A stretch of DNA of 64,000 nt from an uncultured Oscillospiraceae bacterium (GTDB lineage Bacteria; Bacillota; Clostridia; Oscillospirales; Oscillospiraceae), in contig CALXDD010000001.1 of NCBI GenBank assembly GCA_944386985.1, positions 124,001 to 188,000 on the forward strand, given 5' to 3'. A program made the position numbers and the translations under genes. This document shows positions 16,586 to 25,183 of the stretch, in pieces. Under the pieces are notes generated by a model that saw only the letters and a list, made by a program, of their open reading frames with translations, did not search any database and had not been told where the DNA came from. Each line of letters begins with the position of its first letter. Position 1 is the first letter of the stretch.

Positions 16586-18634
16586 ATGGAACAAATGATG
16601 AAGCGGAGTGCCGCTCTGCTTTTGGCCCTGATTTTGTCTGTCGTTCTGGCGCTGCCCGCGGCGGCAGCGGAGGAGGACGTGGTGGGTCAGGCCGCCTATG
16701 ACGCGGCGGCGGGGGCCATGACCTACGGTGACGCTGTCTCCGTCCAGTACGCCCTGTGGCACGACGGGGAGATCATCGCCTCCGGCCAGCAGGGGGTATA
16801 TTCCAAAACCGAAAACCGGCTTCTCACGGCGGACAACCTCTACGGCGTGGGCTCAGTGAGCAAGATCTACACCACTGTGGCTATGATGAAGCTGGTGGAC
16901 GACGGAAAGGTGGATCTGGACGCCCCGGTGAAGCGATATCTGCCGGAGTTCACCATGGCCGACAGCCGGTATAAGGACATCACCGTGCGGATGCTCCTCA
17001 ACCACTCCTCCGGCCTTATGGGCACCACCAGCCTCAATGCGTTCCTCCTCAATGACGGGGACAACGACGGGGCGGTGGACGGTCTTCTGGAGCAGCTGAA
17101 AACCCAGACCTTCCAGGCGGACCCGGGGGCCTACAGCGTCTACTGCAACGACGGCTTTACCCTGGCCCAGCTGGTGATCGAACGGGTCAGCGGTATGCCC
17201 TTTGAGGATTTTCTCCGCCAGGAGATCGCGGAGCCTCTGGGCCTTACCGCCACCTTCGCGCCTCAGGACGACTTTGACCAGTCCCTTCTGGCCAAGACCT
17301 ACATCGGCCAGAGCACGCAGGCCCTGCCTCCGGAGACCCTGCCCATTGTGGGGGCCGGCGGTATCTACGCCAGCGCTGAGGACCTGGCCGCCTTCGGCGG
17401 GGCCCTCTGCGGCACGGACCTTCTCAGTGAAACGAGCCTCGATGCCATGGAAAATGCGGAGTGTCTCCGGGGACTGTGGCCGGAGGACAGCGAGGGGAGC
17501 CTCCTCTCCTATGGCCTGGGCTGGGACGCCGTGTCTCTCTACCCCTTTTCCGGCGCCGGCATCCAGGCCCTGGTGAAGGGCGGCGACACCCTCAGCTACC
17601 ACTGCGGTCTGATCGTGCTGCCGGAGTATGACATGGCAGCGGCAGTGCTCACCAGCGGGGGCATCTCCAGCTACAACGAGATGGCGGCGGCCAGCATGCT
17701 CATCGCCGCCCTGGCGGCGGAGGGGGTGACGGTGGATGTCTCCACCGCCGTTTTGGATGAGGCGGCGGCAGCCGCCATGCCGGAGGCTCTCACCGCCTGC
17801 TCCGGCGACTACGGCTCCAGCACCGGCCTTGCCCAGATCACCGTCACCAAAGACGGCGCCCTGTCCCTCACCATGGCGGGGATGGAGGAGCCCATGACCT
17901 TTACCTACCGCCAGGACGGCACCTTCCGGGATGAGGGGAATACCGTGGCCCTGCGGCTGACGGAGGAGGACGGCCACGTCTATCTCCAGCAGATCGCCTA
18001 TACCGGCCTTCCCGGCCTGGCGCCCTTCTACAGCGCCGAGTACATCTATGAGAAGCTGCCCCAGCCCGTGGCCGATGAGACAACCATGGCGGCCTGGGAG
18101 GCCCGGGAGGGGAAGATCTACGCCCAGATCAACGAGGTCTACACCTCTGCCCTCTACCCCTTCGGAGCGGTATTTGGCGCGGTAAGCCTGGTGGGAAGCC
18201 CGGAGGGATATCTCTCCATCAACCGCCTGGAAGACGGGAACACCGCCGCCCCGGTGCTGCAGATCCCCGGGGTGGGCAGCCGGGACAGCGGCGTTATTGA
18301 GATGGTCGCCGATGAAAACGGCGTGGAGTATATGACCATGAACGGCGCCGTCTATCAGGATACAGACTCCTTCTCCCCCATCTACGGCGGAGCCCGTTCT
18401 CACTGCACTATTCCGAGCAGCGGCTATGCCCGGTGGTACGACGTGGGGGAGAGCAGCGGAAAGACCATGACGGTGACGGTCCCTGAGGGCGGCGGCTTCT
18501 GTGTCTACGACGGCTCCCTCCAGGCCGTGGCCGCCTCCTGGGCCTACGGCACCACTACCGTGGAGCTGCCGGAGAACGGATTTGTGGTCTTTGCCGGAGC
18601 GGCGGGGACGGTCTTCTCCGTGACCATGGCGTGA
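16586..18634 (+). CDS. secreted serine hydrolase of the beta-lactamase/D-Ala-D-Ala carboxypeptidase family
   Basis: 682-residue exported protein. A signal peptide (residues 1-28, Lys-Arg then a hydrophobic stretch ending A-A-A-A-E) is followed by a class C beta-lactamase-like domain with S-V-S-K (the SxxK nucleophile) near residue 91 and Y-C-N (the YxN motif) near residue 188. The roughly 300-residue C-terminal region has no motif I recognise and makes the protein much longer than a simple esterase or beta-lactamase. It may act on peptidoglycan or on ester or peptide substrates outside the cell. Resistance to beta-lactams should not be assumed from the fold. It is a single-gene unit with its own consensus promoter. 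Confidence 0.82.
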   Translation: MEQMMKRSAALLLALILSVVLALPAAAAEEDVVGQAAYDAAAGAMTYGDAVSVQYALWHDGEIIASGQQGVYSKTENRLLTADNLYGVGSVSKIYTTVAMMKLVDDGKVDLDAPVKRYLPEFTMADSRYKDITVRMLLNHSSGLMGTTSLNAFLLNDGDNDGAVDGLLEQLKTQTFQADPGAYSVYCNDGFTLAQLVIERVSGMPFEDFLRQEIAEPLGLTATFAPQDDFDQSLLAKTYIGQSTQALPPETLPIVGAGGIYASAEDLAAFGGALCGTDLLSETSLDAMENAECLRGLWPEDSEGSLLSYGLGWDAVSLYPFSGAGIQALVKGGDTLSYHCGLIVLPEYDMAAAVLTSGGISSYNEMAAASMLIAALAAEGVTVDVSTAVLDEAAAAAMPEALTACSGDYGSSTGLAQITVTKDGALSLTMAGMEEPMTFTYRQDGTFRDEGNTVALRLTEEDGHVYLQQIAYTGLPGLAPFYSAEYIYEKLPQPVADETTMAAWEAREGKIYAQINEVYTSALYPFGAVFGAVSLVGSPEGYLSINRLEDGNTAAPVLQIPGVGSRDSGVIEMVADENGVEYMTMNGAVYQDTDSFSPIYGGARSHCTIPSSGYARWYDVGESSGKTMTVTVPEGGGFCVYDGSLQAVAASWAYGTTTVELPENGFVVFAGAAGTVFSVTMA

Positions 18635-18645
18635 GGTCTTTCCCC

Positions 18646-18674
18646 TTGCAAACACCGGGAAAAGCCGGTATACT
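18646..18674 (+). promoter_or_regulatory. near-consensus sigma-A promoter
   Basis: TTGCAA (18646-18651), 17-nt spacer, TATACT (18669-18674), upstream of the small zinc-ribbon gene. Confidence 0.75.
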
Positions 18675-18716
18675 GTAAGGGAGGAGAACCAAGTGAAATG
18701 GAAGGGAGGAGATAGG

Positions 18717-18941
18717 ATGAATTGTCCGTTTTGTAAAAATGCCATGCGTCCAGGCACCATGCACAGCGCCAACCACGAGGGAATCTACTGGATTCCCGAG
18801 CACCTCAGGAGCTTTGACGTGGGGCGGCTGTATGTGACCAAGAAGGCGGACGAGGCCCACGGCGACGCCGGAAAGCCCACGCCGGAGAGTTATTACTGCG
18901 ATATCTGCAAGATTTGGATTACCAAGGACGGCAAGGAGTAA
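18717..18941 (+). CDS. small zinc-ribbon protein (PF20097/DUF6487-like)
   Basis: 74 residues with an N-terminal C-P-F-C and a C-terminal C-D-I-C, forming a likely four-cysteine zinc ribbon around a central region. A GGGAGGAG site precedes ATG 18717. It has its own consensus promoter and a strong terminator, so it is an independent, probably well expressed unit. No enzymatic motif is visible and the function is unknown. Confidence 0.75.
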   Translation: MNCPFCKNAMRPGTMHSANHEGIYWIPEHLRSFDVGRLYVTKKADEAHGDAGKPTPESYYCDICKIWITKDGKE

Positions 18942-18952
18942 TTCCTTCCAGG

Positions 18953-18998
18953 AAAGCCCCGCCGGGTCCGGAATGCCGGATTCGGCGGGGCTTTCTTT
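18953..18998 (+). terminator. terminator of the zinc-ribbon gene
   Basis: AAAGCCCCGCCG pairs with CGGCGGGGCTTT, with an inner TCCGG/CCGGA stem, followed by CTTTG. Confidence 0.85.
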
Positions 18999-19217
18999 GC
19001 TTGATTTCAATACGGATTGTTATATGTGAAATCAAATCAACGATTTGGAGTTAAATTCTCTGCGGCTGCACGGACCTGCTCTGCCTTGCGGAGGATGTAC
19101 AGATTGGTGTCCAAGCCTCCGGCGGCCTGACGCTATTTTGCTTGTATACCGTCGGACACCGGCAAAATACCTTGTCCCTTTGTCGAAAGAGAGAATGAGG
19201 AGTGTCCCGGCCAGAGG
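18999..19217. other. spacer with no supported gene
   Basis: A 75-codon + strand frame (19045-19272) has two Cys-rich patches but no good ribosome-binding site and runs through the glnN terminator, so I do not call it. No RNA family is recognised. Confidence 0.4.
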
Positions 19218-19262
19218 AGAAAAAGAAGCCGCCGCAGAGTGTACGCTCTGCGGCGGCTTCTT
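19218..19262 (-). terminator. terminator of glnN
   Basis: A perfect 17-bp stem (19223-19239 with 19246-19262, loop TGTACG). On the minus strand it is followed by TTTTCTC. Confidence 0.85.
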
Positions 19263-19273
19263 CAAAATCTGAT

Positions 19274-21364
19274 TTATTTCACGCTGAACAGCAGATCGCA
19301 GTAGGAGGGGAGGGGCCACAGCGTGGAGGGGGTGCAGGTCTCCAACTCGTCTGCGTACACCCGCAGCTCCTCCATCCGGGCAAAGACGGTATATCTGTAG
19401 TAGTGGGCCTGATCCTCTGCCGTGCCGCCGGGCAGCCCGGGCAGGGCCGCCTCCAGCCGCTCACAGGCCGCCATCATCTTGTCGCTGAGATCGCTGAGAC
19501 GGCGCAGCAGGCGCTCCTCGCTGGCACAGGGGATGGAGGTGATGGCCGCCTTCTTGGACACGATGGTGTCCGCCACCTGGCGCATGTAGGTGCATACGGC
19601 GGGATAGATGTCCCGCTTCACCATGTCCACCATGGTGAGAGCCTCAATGTGGATCACCTTGCAGTAGTTCTCCAGATGGATCTCACTGCGGGCCCGGAAC
19701 TCCTCCTCAGTGTAGATGCCGTGCTTCACAAAGAGGTCGATGTGCTTCTGGTCGGCATAGTGCTGCAGGGCGTCGGCGGTGCAGGAGAAGTTCTCCAGTC
19801 CCCGGCGCTTGGCCTCCTCCAGCCAGGCGGCCTCGTAGCCGTTGCCGTTGAAGATGATCCGCTGGTGATCCCGGAAGACGTCCCGGATCAGGGTCTGGAG
19901 GGCGCTGTTGAAGTCCTCCGCCTTCTCCAATACGTCGGCAAACTGCTGCAGCTCCTCGGCCATAATGGTGTTCAGCGCCACATTGGGTCCGGCGATGGAC
20001 TGGGTGGAGCCCAGCATGCGGAACTCAAACTTGTTGCCGGTAAAAGCCAGGGGGCTGGTGCGGTTGCGGTCCGTGTTGTCCTGGGGGATGTGGGGCAGCA
20101 CATCCACACCAATGGCGAGGCTCCGCTTGTCCTGGCCCACATACTCGGTGCCCTGGATGATGGAATCCACCACAGCGGTGAGATCGTCTCCCAGGAAAAT
20201 GGAGATCACGGCGGGGGGCGCCTCGTTGGCGCCTAAGCGGTGGTCATTGCCGGCGTTGGCCACGGTGCACCGCAGCAGCGTCTGGTACTCATCCACGCCT
20301 TTTACAAAGGCCGCCAGAAACAGCAGGAACCGGGCGTTCTGGGCGGGAGTGGAGCCGGGCTTGAAGAGGTTGAGGCCGGTGTCGGTGCAGAGGGAGTAGT
20401 TGTTGTGCTTGCCCGAGCCGTTGACCCCGGCAAAGGGCTTCTCATGGAGCAGGCACACCATGCCGTGGCGGCCGGCCACCTTCTTCATGGTCTCCATGGT
20501 CAGCTGGTTCTGGTCGCAGGCGGTGTTCACATCACAGAAGATAGGGGCCAGCTCGTGCTGGGCGGGAGCCACCTCGTTGTGCTTGGTCTTGGCCAGCACC
20601 CCCAGCTTCCACAGCTCCTCGTCCAGCTCTGCCATGTAGGCCGCCACACGGGGCTTGAGGGTGCCGAAATAGTGGTCGTCCATCTCCTGTCCCTTGGGGG
20701 GACGGGCGCCGAAAAGGGTGCGGCCGGTGAGAATCAGGTCTTCACGCTTCTCATAGACCGCCTTGTCGATGAGGAAATACTCCTGCTCGGGCCCCACCTG
20801 ACAGGTGACCTTCTTTACCTGGTTGTCCCCGAAGAGACGGAGGATCCGCACTGCCTGACGGCTCATCTCGTCTAAGGAGCGGAGCAGAGGGGTTTTCTTG
20901 TCCAGGGCCTGGCCGCCATAGGAGCAGAACACAGTGGGGATGCAGAGGCTGTTGTCCTTGATGAAAGCGAAGGAGGTGGGGTCCCAGGCGGTGTAGCCCC
21001 GGGCCTCGAAGGTGGCCCGGAGACCGCCGGAGGGGAAGGAGGAGGCGTCGGGCTCGCCCCGGACCAGTTCTTTACCGGAGAAATGCATCAGGACCTTGCC
21101 GCCGCCGGCGGGGGTGATGAAGCTGTCGTGCTTCTCCGCCGTGACGCCGGTCATGGGCTGGAACCAGTGGGTGTAGTGGGTGGCGCCTTTTTCAATGGCC
21201 CAGGCCTTCATGGCGTTGGCCATCTCGGTGGCAATGTTGATGGGCAGGCTCTTTCCCTCGGCGATGCAGCTCTTCCAGCCCATGTAGCATTCCTCGCTCA
21301 GGCGCTCGCGCATCACTTCCTCATTGAAGACCATGCTGCCAAACAGTTCGGTGACTTTGCTCAT
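19274..21364 (-). CDS. glnN: glutamine synthetase, type III
   Basis: Makes glutamine from glutamate, ammonia and ATP. 696 residues, the length of the GSIII class and far longer than GSI (about 450). The type III signature V-N-G-S-G-K-H-N-N-Y-S is intact, as is P-E-Q-E-Y-F near residue 190 (a metal site). GAGGAAA precedes ATG 21364. It is downstream of and co-oriented with asnB, which uses glutamine as nitrogen donor. A possible -10 (TATAAT in the 21365-21471 gap) suggests it also has its own promoter. Confidence 0.95.
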   Translation of the reverse strand: MSKVTELFGSMVFNEEVMRERLSEECYMGWKSCIAEGKSLPINIATEMANAMKAWAIEKGATHYTHWFQPMTGVTAEKHDSFITPAGGGKVLMHFSGKELVRGEPDASSFPSGGLRATFEARGYTAWDPTSFAFIKDNSLCIPTVFCSYGGQALDKKTPLLRSLDEMSRQAVRILRLFGDNQVKKVTCQVGPEQEYFLIDKAVYEKREDLILTGRTLFGARPPKGQEMDDHYFGTLKPRVAAYMAELDEELWKLGVLAKTKHNEVAPAQHELAPIFCDVNTACDQNQLTMETMKKVAGRHGMVCLLHEKPFAGVNGSGKHNNYSLCTDTGLNLFKPGSTPAQNARFLLFLAAFVKGVDEYQTLLRCTVANAGNDHRLGANEAPPAVISIFLGDDLTAVVDSIIQGTEYVGQDKRSLAIGVDVLPHIPQDNTDRNRTSPLAFTGNKFEFRMLGSTQSIAGPNVALNTIMAEELQQFADVLEKAEDFNSALQTLIRDVFRDHQRIIFNGNGYEAAWLEEAKRRGLENFSCTADALQHYADQKHIDLFVKHGIYTEEEFRARSEIHLENYCKVIHIEALTMVDMVKRDIYPAVCTYMRQVADTIVSKKAAITSIPCASEERLLRRLSDLSDKMMAACERLEAALPGLPGGTAEDQAHYYRYTVFARMEELRVYADELETCTPSTLWPLPSYCDLLFSVK

Positions 21365-21471
21365 GATGTGGTTTCCTCCTTACGCCCCGCAGGCGTCAAA
21401 ATATTATTATAAATGTATCCGCTTTTTTCCGATGGAACCCTGCGGATCTTTTGCCGCCCCGGGGAAAGGGA

Positions 21472-23058
21472 TTATTCCCCGCTGGCGCCGTAGTTACGCA
21501 GCACCCGGGCGCTGGGATCGTCCACGTCGCATCCGGGCCAGGTGCGGTTGGGCATCCAGTAGTCCGCCACCATCTCCGCCTGACCGGGATAGTACTTCTC
21601 AAAGATCTCCCGATACAGCAGAGACTCCTTGGTGAAAGGCTTGGCGTGGTAGGCGTACTGCTCCGCCCTCTGCTGCCAGTCATCGCCGTAGAGGCGGTCG
21701 GCATAGGCCTTCAGGTCGTCCACCATACTGTGGCCCACCGCATCAGAGAAGGCGGCCTTCTCCCGCTGCAGGATGGACTTGGGGAGGTAATCTCCCTCAA
21801 AGGCCCGCCGCAGCAGATATTTTCCCTTGCCGTAGATGTTCATTTTCTTGGCCGGGTCGATGCTCATCACATACTCCACGAAATCCAGGTCGCCGAAGGG
21901 TACCCGGGCCTCTAAGCTGTTGGTGGAGATGCACCGGTCGGCCCGGAGCACATCGTACATATGGAGCTCCCGGATGCGTTTCTCGCTCTCCTCCTGGAAA
22001 TCCTTGGGCGAGGGGGCAAAATCAGTATATTTATACCCGAACAATTCATCACTGATCTCGCCGGTGAGGAGCACCCGCACGTCGCTCTGCTCATGAATCG
22101 CCCTGCACAGCAGGTACATGCCCATGCTGGCCCGGATGGTGGTAATGTCGTATGTACCTAAAGTATACACGACAGTTTCCAATGCGTCCAGCACATCTTG
22201 CTCCGTCATGATAATTTCATGGTGGTGGCTGCCGATATGCTCTGCCACCTGGCGGGCATATTTGAGGTCGATGGCGTCAATGTCCATACCGATGGCATAG
22301 GTCTCGATGGGCCTGCCCAAAAGCCGGGCGGCGATGGCGCACACCAGGGAGCTGTCCAGACCGCCGGAGAGGAGGAAGCCCACAGGCACGTCGGCGTCCA
22401 GCCGCTTGGCCACGCCCAGGATCAAAAGCTCCTTGATCTTCCGGCAGGTCTCGTCCAGACTGTCCTTGCTGACGGCCTTCACCTTGGTCATATCCCGGTA
22501 GCAGGTAAACTTGCCGTCCTTATAGTAGTGGCCCGGAGGGAAGGGAAGCACCTCGCCCGCGGCGAGTCCCACTAAGTTCTTGGGCTCGCTGGCAAAGAGG
22601 ATTTTGCCGCTCTCGCTGTAGCCATAGTACAGGGGACGGATGCCGATGGGGTCCCGGGCGGCGATGAACTGGCCGGAGGGGGCGTCATAGAGGACCATGG
22701 CAAACTCCGCGTCCAGCATGGCGAACATGTCCGTGCCGTACTCCTTCCACAGGGGAAGCAGCAGTTCGCAGTCGCTGCCGCTGCGGAAGGTGTAGCCCCT
22801 TTCCTCCAGCGCCAGCTTCATCTTGCGGAACCCGTAGATCTCGCCGTTGCACACCACGGCGCTGCCGTCTTCCCAGGAGAAGGGCTGCATGCCCTCGGGC
22901 TGGGGGCCCATGATGGCCAGGCGGTGGAACATGAGGACGCCGCCGGGCACCTGAAGGGTCCGGCTGTCGTCGGGCCCGCGGCTCTTGGTCTTGTCAAAGA
23001 AGGCCGTCAGCTGCTCCAAGGAAAGATCCGTACCAGTATAACCCATGATTGCGCACAT
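21472..23058 (-). CDS. asnB: asparagine synthetase B (glutamine-hydrolysing)
   Basis: ATP-dependent amidation of aspartate using glutamine, 528 residues. The start is set at ATG 23058 because it gives M-C-A-I-M-G, making Cys2 the required N-terminal nucleophile of the Ntn amidotransferase domain; GGAGGT lies 8 nt upstream. The longer frame to 23133 is part of the leader. The synthetase half has the PP-loop L-S-G-G-L-D-S-S near residue 240. An Asn-specific T-box lies directly upstream, so expression should rise when tRNA-Asn is uncharged. Confidence 0.95.
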   Translation of the reverse strand: MCAIMGYTGTDLSLEQLTAFFDKTKSRGPDDSRTLQVPGGVLMFHRLAIMGPQPEGMQPFSWEDGSAVVCNGEIYGFRKMKLALEERGYTFRSGSDCELLLPLWKEYGTDMFAMLDAEFAMVLYDAPSGQFIAARDPIGIRPLYYGYSESGKILFASEPKNLVGLAAGEVLPFPPGHYYKDGKFTCYRDMTKVKAVSKDSLDETCRKIKELLILGVAKRLDADVPVGFLLSGGLDSSLVCAIAARLLGRPIETYAIGMDIDAIDLKYARQVAEHIGSHHHEIIMTEQDVLDALETVVYTLGTYDITTIRASMGMYLLCRAIHEQSDVRVLLTGEISDELFGYKYTDFAPSPKDFQEESEKRIRELHMYDVLRADRCISTNSLEARVPFGDLDFVEYVMSIDPAKKMNIYGKGKYLLRRAFEGDYLPKSILQREKAAFSDAVGHSMVDDLKAYADRLYGDDWQQRAEQYAYHAKPFTKESLLYREIFEKYYPGQAEMVADYWMPNRTWPGCDVDDPSARVLRNYGASGE

Positions 23059-23069
23059 AAAAAATGCAC

Positions 23070-23368
23070 CTCCGAATTTGCCGACGCCTAAAATAAAAAT
23101 TTTAGGACGAATCGTCGGAATCCGCGGTGCCACCTAATTTGCCGCTCTCGCGGCCACCTTCAAGCTCAAGCAAGCTCTACAGCTGTAACGGGCTGCCCCG
23201 TCTTCCCTACTGCCCAGCCGGGTTTCAGGTCGAAGCTCAGAAGTGTTATTCACCAAGGCTCCGCCGCGGGGTTTCCACTGTCTCCCGCTCACTGTAGGTG
23301 ATTTCCTCAGATACTTCTCTTCTTCAACGCCTTTTCCACGCCGCCTGTTGTCCGCGGCGTCAAATTAT
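23070..23368 (-). promoter_or_regulatory. T-box leader (asparagine specific) of asnB
   Basis: The minus strand carries the T-box sequence AGGTGGCACCGCGG (complement of 23122-23135), a stem I with the usual GA-rich and AG elements, and a specifier candidate AAC (Asn codon, complement of 23245-23247) followed by A within GAATAACACTTC. Downstream, CCTAAAAT/ATTTTAGG extended by CCGACG/CGTCGG forms a helix before the asnB ribosome-binding site. That helix has no following U-run, so the output could be translational. Confidence 0.88.
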
Positions 23369-23374
23369 GGGATT

Positions 23375-23403
23375 ATCATACGCACCCTTTCCCCGATTGT
23401 CAA
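23375..23403 (-). promoter_or_regulatory. consensus promoter of the asnB T-box leader
   Basis: Minus strand TTGACA (complement of 23398-23403), 17-nt spacer, TATGAT (complement of 23375-23380). Transcription would start near 23368, at the beginning of the T-box leader. Confidence 0.85.
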
Positions 23404-23440
23404 GCATAAATTTTTTATTTTTTACAGAAACTTTTTTAGC

Positions 23441-23469
23441 TTGACGAAGCCCACAAGGTGGTATAAAAT
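23441..23469 (+). promoter_or_regulatory. promoter of pyrG
   Basis: TTGACG (23441-23446), 17-nt spacer, TAAAAT (23464-23469), divergent from the asnB promoter. Confidence 0.7.
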
Positions 23470-23543
23470 GATGAACTATGTTTTTATGAAAAAACGACAA
23501 ATACTGTATGACTATGCATACACAAGCAGGGAGGATGGAAGCG

Positions 23544-25136
23544 ATGGCAACGAAATACATTTTTGTGACCGGCGGTGTGGTATCCGGACTTGGCAAGGGA
23601 ATCACAGCGGCGTCTCTGGGGCGGCTTTTGAAGCAGCGGGGATTGCGGGTGAAGGTGCAGAAGCTGGATCCCTATCTCAATGTGGACCCGGGCACCATGA
23701 GCCCCTACCAGCACGGGGAGGTGTTCGTCACCGACGATGGAGCGGAGACGGATCTGGATCTGGGCCACTACGAGCGGTTCATTGACGAGAACCTCACCCG
23801 GGAGTCCTCCGTCTCCTCCGGCCGGATCTACTGGGATGTGCTGAACCGGGAGCGGGAGGGCCGGTATCTGGGGGGAACGGTGCAGATCATCCCCCACATC
23901 ACCGACGAGATCAAGGCCCACGTCAACGCCTTAGACAGCCCGGACACGGATGTGGCCATTGTGGAGATCGGCGGCACTGTGGGTGACATTGAGTCCCAGC
24001 CCTTCTTAGAGGCCATCCGGCAGGTGGCGGCGGAGCGGGGACGGGACCAGGTCATGTTCCTTCATGTCTCTCTGATTGTCTCTATCCCGGGGACAGGGGA
24101 GCTGAAGAGCAAGCCCACCCAGCACTCCTGCAAAGAGCTTTTGCGCCTGGGTATCCAGCCTGATGTGATCCTCTGCCGATGCGATGAGGAGGTGCCGGAG
24201 GATATCCGCCGGAAGATCGCCCTCTTCTGCTCTATTCCCAAGGAAAACGCCATTCCCAACCTCACCGCATCCATCCTCTATGAGGTGCCTCTGCTGCTGG
24301 AGGAGGCGGGCCTCGGCGACGTGGTCACCCGGGGCCTGAACCTCCCCTGCCACGCCCCGGATCTCCGGGAGTGGACCGCTATGGTGGAGCGGGCCAAATG
24401 TCCCACCCGCCGGGTGAAGATCGCCCTGGTGGGGAAATATGTTGCACTGCACGACGCATATCTCTCTGTTGTGGAGGCACTTACCCACGGCGGCATTGAA
24501 AATGATGCAAAAGTGGAGATTCAGTGGGTCAACAGTGAGGAGGTCACGGACCAGAACGCCGCCTCCATCCTCAGCGGCTGTCAGGGCATACTGGTGCCCG
24601 GCGGCTTTGGAGACCGGGGAGTGGAGGGCATGATCTCCGCCATCCGGTACGCCCGGGAGAACAGGATCCCCTTCTTCGGCATCTGCCTTGGGATGCAGAT
24701 GGCGGTGGTGGAGGTTGCCCGCCACGTCTGCGGTCTCGCCGGGGCCCACTCCCGGGAGCTGGACAGCGCCACTCCCTATCCCGTCATCGACCTGATGCCG
24801 GATCAGGTGGGGGTCACCGCAAAGGGCGGCACCATGCGCCTGGGCGGCTATCCCTGTCTTCTGACTGAGGACAGTCTGGTCCGCTCGATCTACGAACAGC
24901 AGGAGATCCGGGAGCGCCATCGCCACCGCTATGAGGTCAACAATGACTACCGCCAGGCACTGGAGGAGGCGGGCCTCAAACTGTCCGGCCTCAGCCCCGA
25001 CGGACGGCTGGTGGAGATGGTTGAGCTGCCGGGCCATCCCTGGTTTGTGGGGTGCCAGTTCCACCCGGAGCTCCGCAGCCGTCCCAACCACGCCCATCCT
25101 CTTTTCCGAGCCTTCATCGCAGCGGCGCTGCAGTAA
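23544..25136 (+). CDS. pyrG: CTP synthase
   Basis: Converts UTP to CTP with glutamine and ATP, 530 residues. The N-terminal synthetase begins [13 protein letters not shown], the amidoligase P-loop. The C-terminal class I amidotransferase has the nucleophile in G-I-C-L-G-M-Q and the catalytic His/Glu in C-Q-F-H-P-E. ATG 23544 is chosen since GGGAGG lies 9 nt upstream and the family N-terminus starts there; in-frame codons back to 23508 are too far upstream. It is a single-gene unit ended by a strong bidirectional terminator. Confidence 0.96.
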   Translation: MATKYIFVTGGVVSGLGKGITAASLGRLLKQRGLRVKVQKLDPYLNVDPGTMSPYQHGEVFVTDDGAETDLDLGHYERFIDENLTRESSVSSGRIYWDVLNREREGRYLGGTVQIIPHITDEIKAHVNALDSPDTDVAIVEIGGTVGDIESQPFLEAIRQVAAERGRDQVMFLHVSLIVSIPGTGELKSKPTQHSCKELLRLGIQPDVILCRCDEEVPEDIRRKIALFCSIPKENAIPNLTASILYEVPLLLEEAGLGDVVTRGLNLPCHAPDLREWTAMVERAKCPTRRVKIALVGKYVALHDAYLSVVEALTHGGIENDAKVEIQWVNSEEVTDQNAASILSGCQGILVPGGFGDRGVEGMISAIRYARENRIPFFGICLGMQMAVVEVARHVCGLAGAHSRELDSATPYPVIDLMPDQVGVTAKGGTMRLGGYPCLLTEDSLVRSIYEQQEIRERHRHRYEVNNDYRQALEEAGLKLSGLSPDGRLVEMVELPGHPWFVGCQFHPELRSRPNHAHPLFRAFIAAALQ

Positions 25137-25141
25137 AACCG

Positions 25142-25180
25142 CACACCCCCGGAGAAACTTCTCCGGGGGTGTGTTGTTTC
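25142..25180. terminator. bidirectional terminator between pyrG and purL
   Basis: CACACCCCCGGAGAA pairs with TTCTCCGGGGGTGTG. It is followed by TTGTTT on the + strand and by GCGGTTTT on the minus strand, so it serves the convergent pyrG and purine operons. Confidence 0.88.
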
Positions 25181-25183
25181 ATC

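Noticed and set aside
16853-18772. A 639-codon minus-strand frame.
   Set aside because: Shadow of the secreted serine hydrolase, which has a signal peptide, catalytic motifs, ribosome-binding site and promoter on the + strand.
19045-19272. A small Cys-containing + strand frame.
   Set aside because: No ribosome-binding site, runs through the glnN terminator, and no recognised family.
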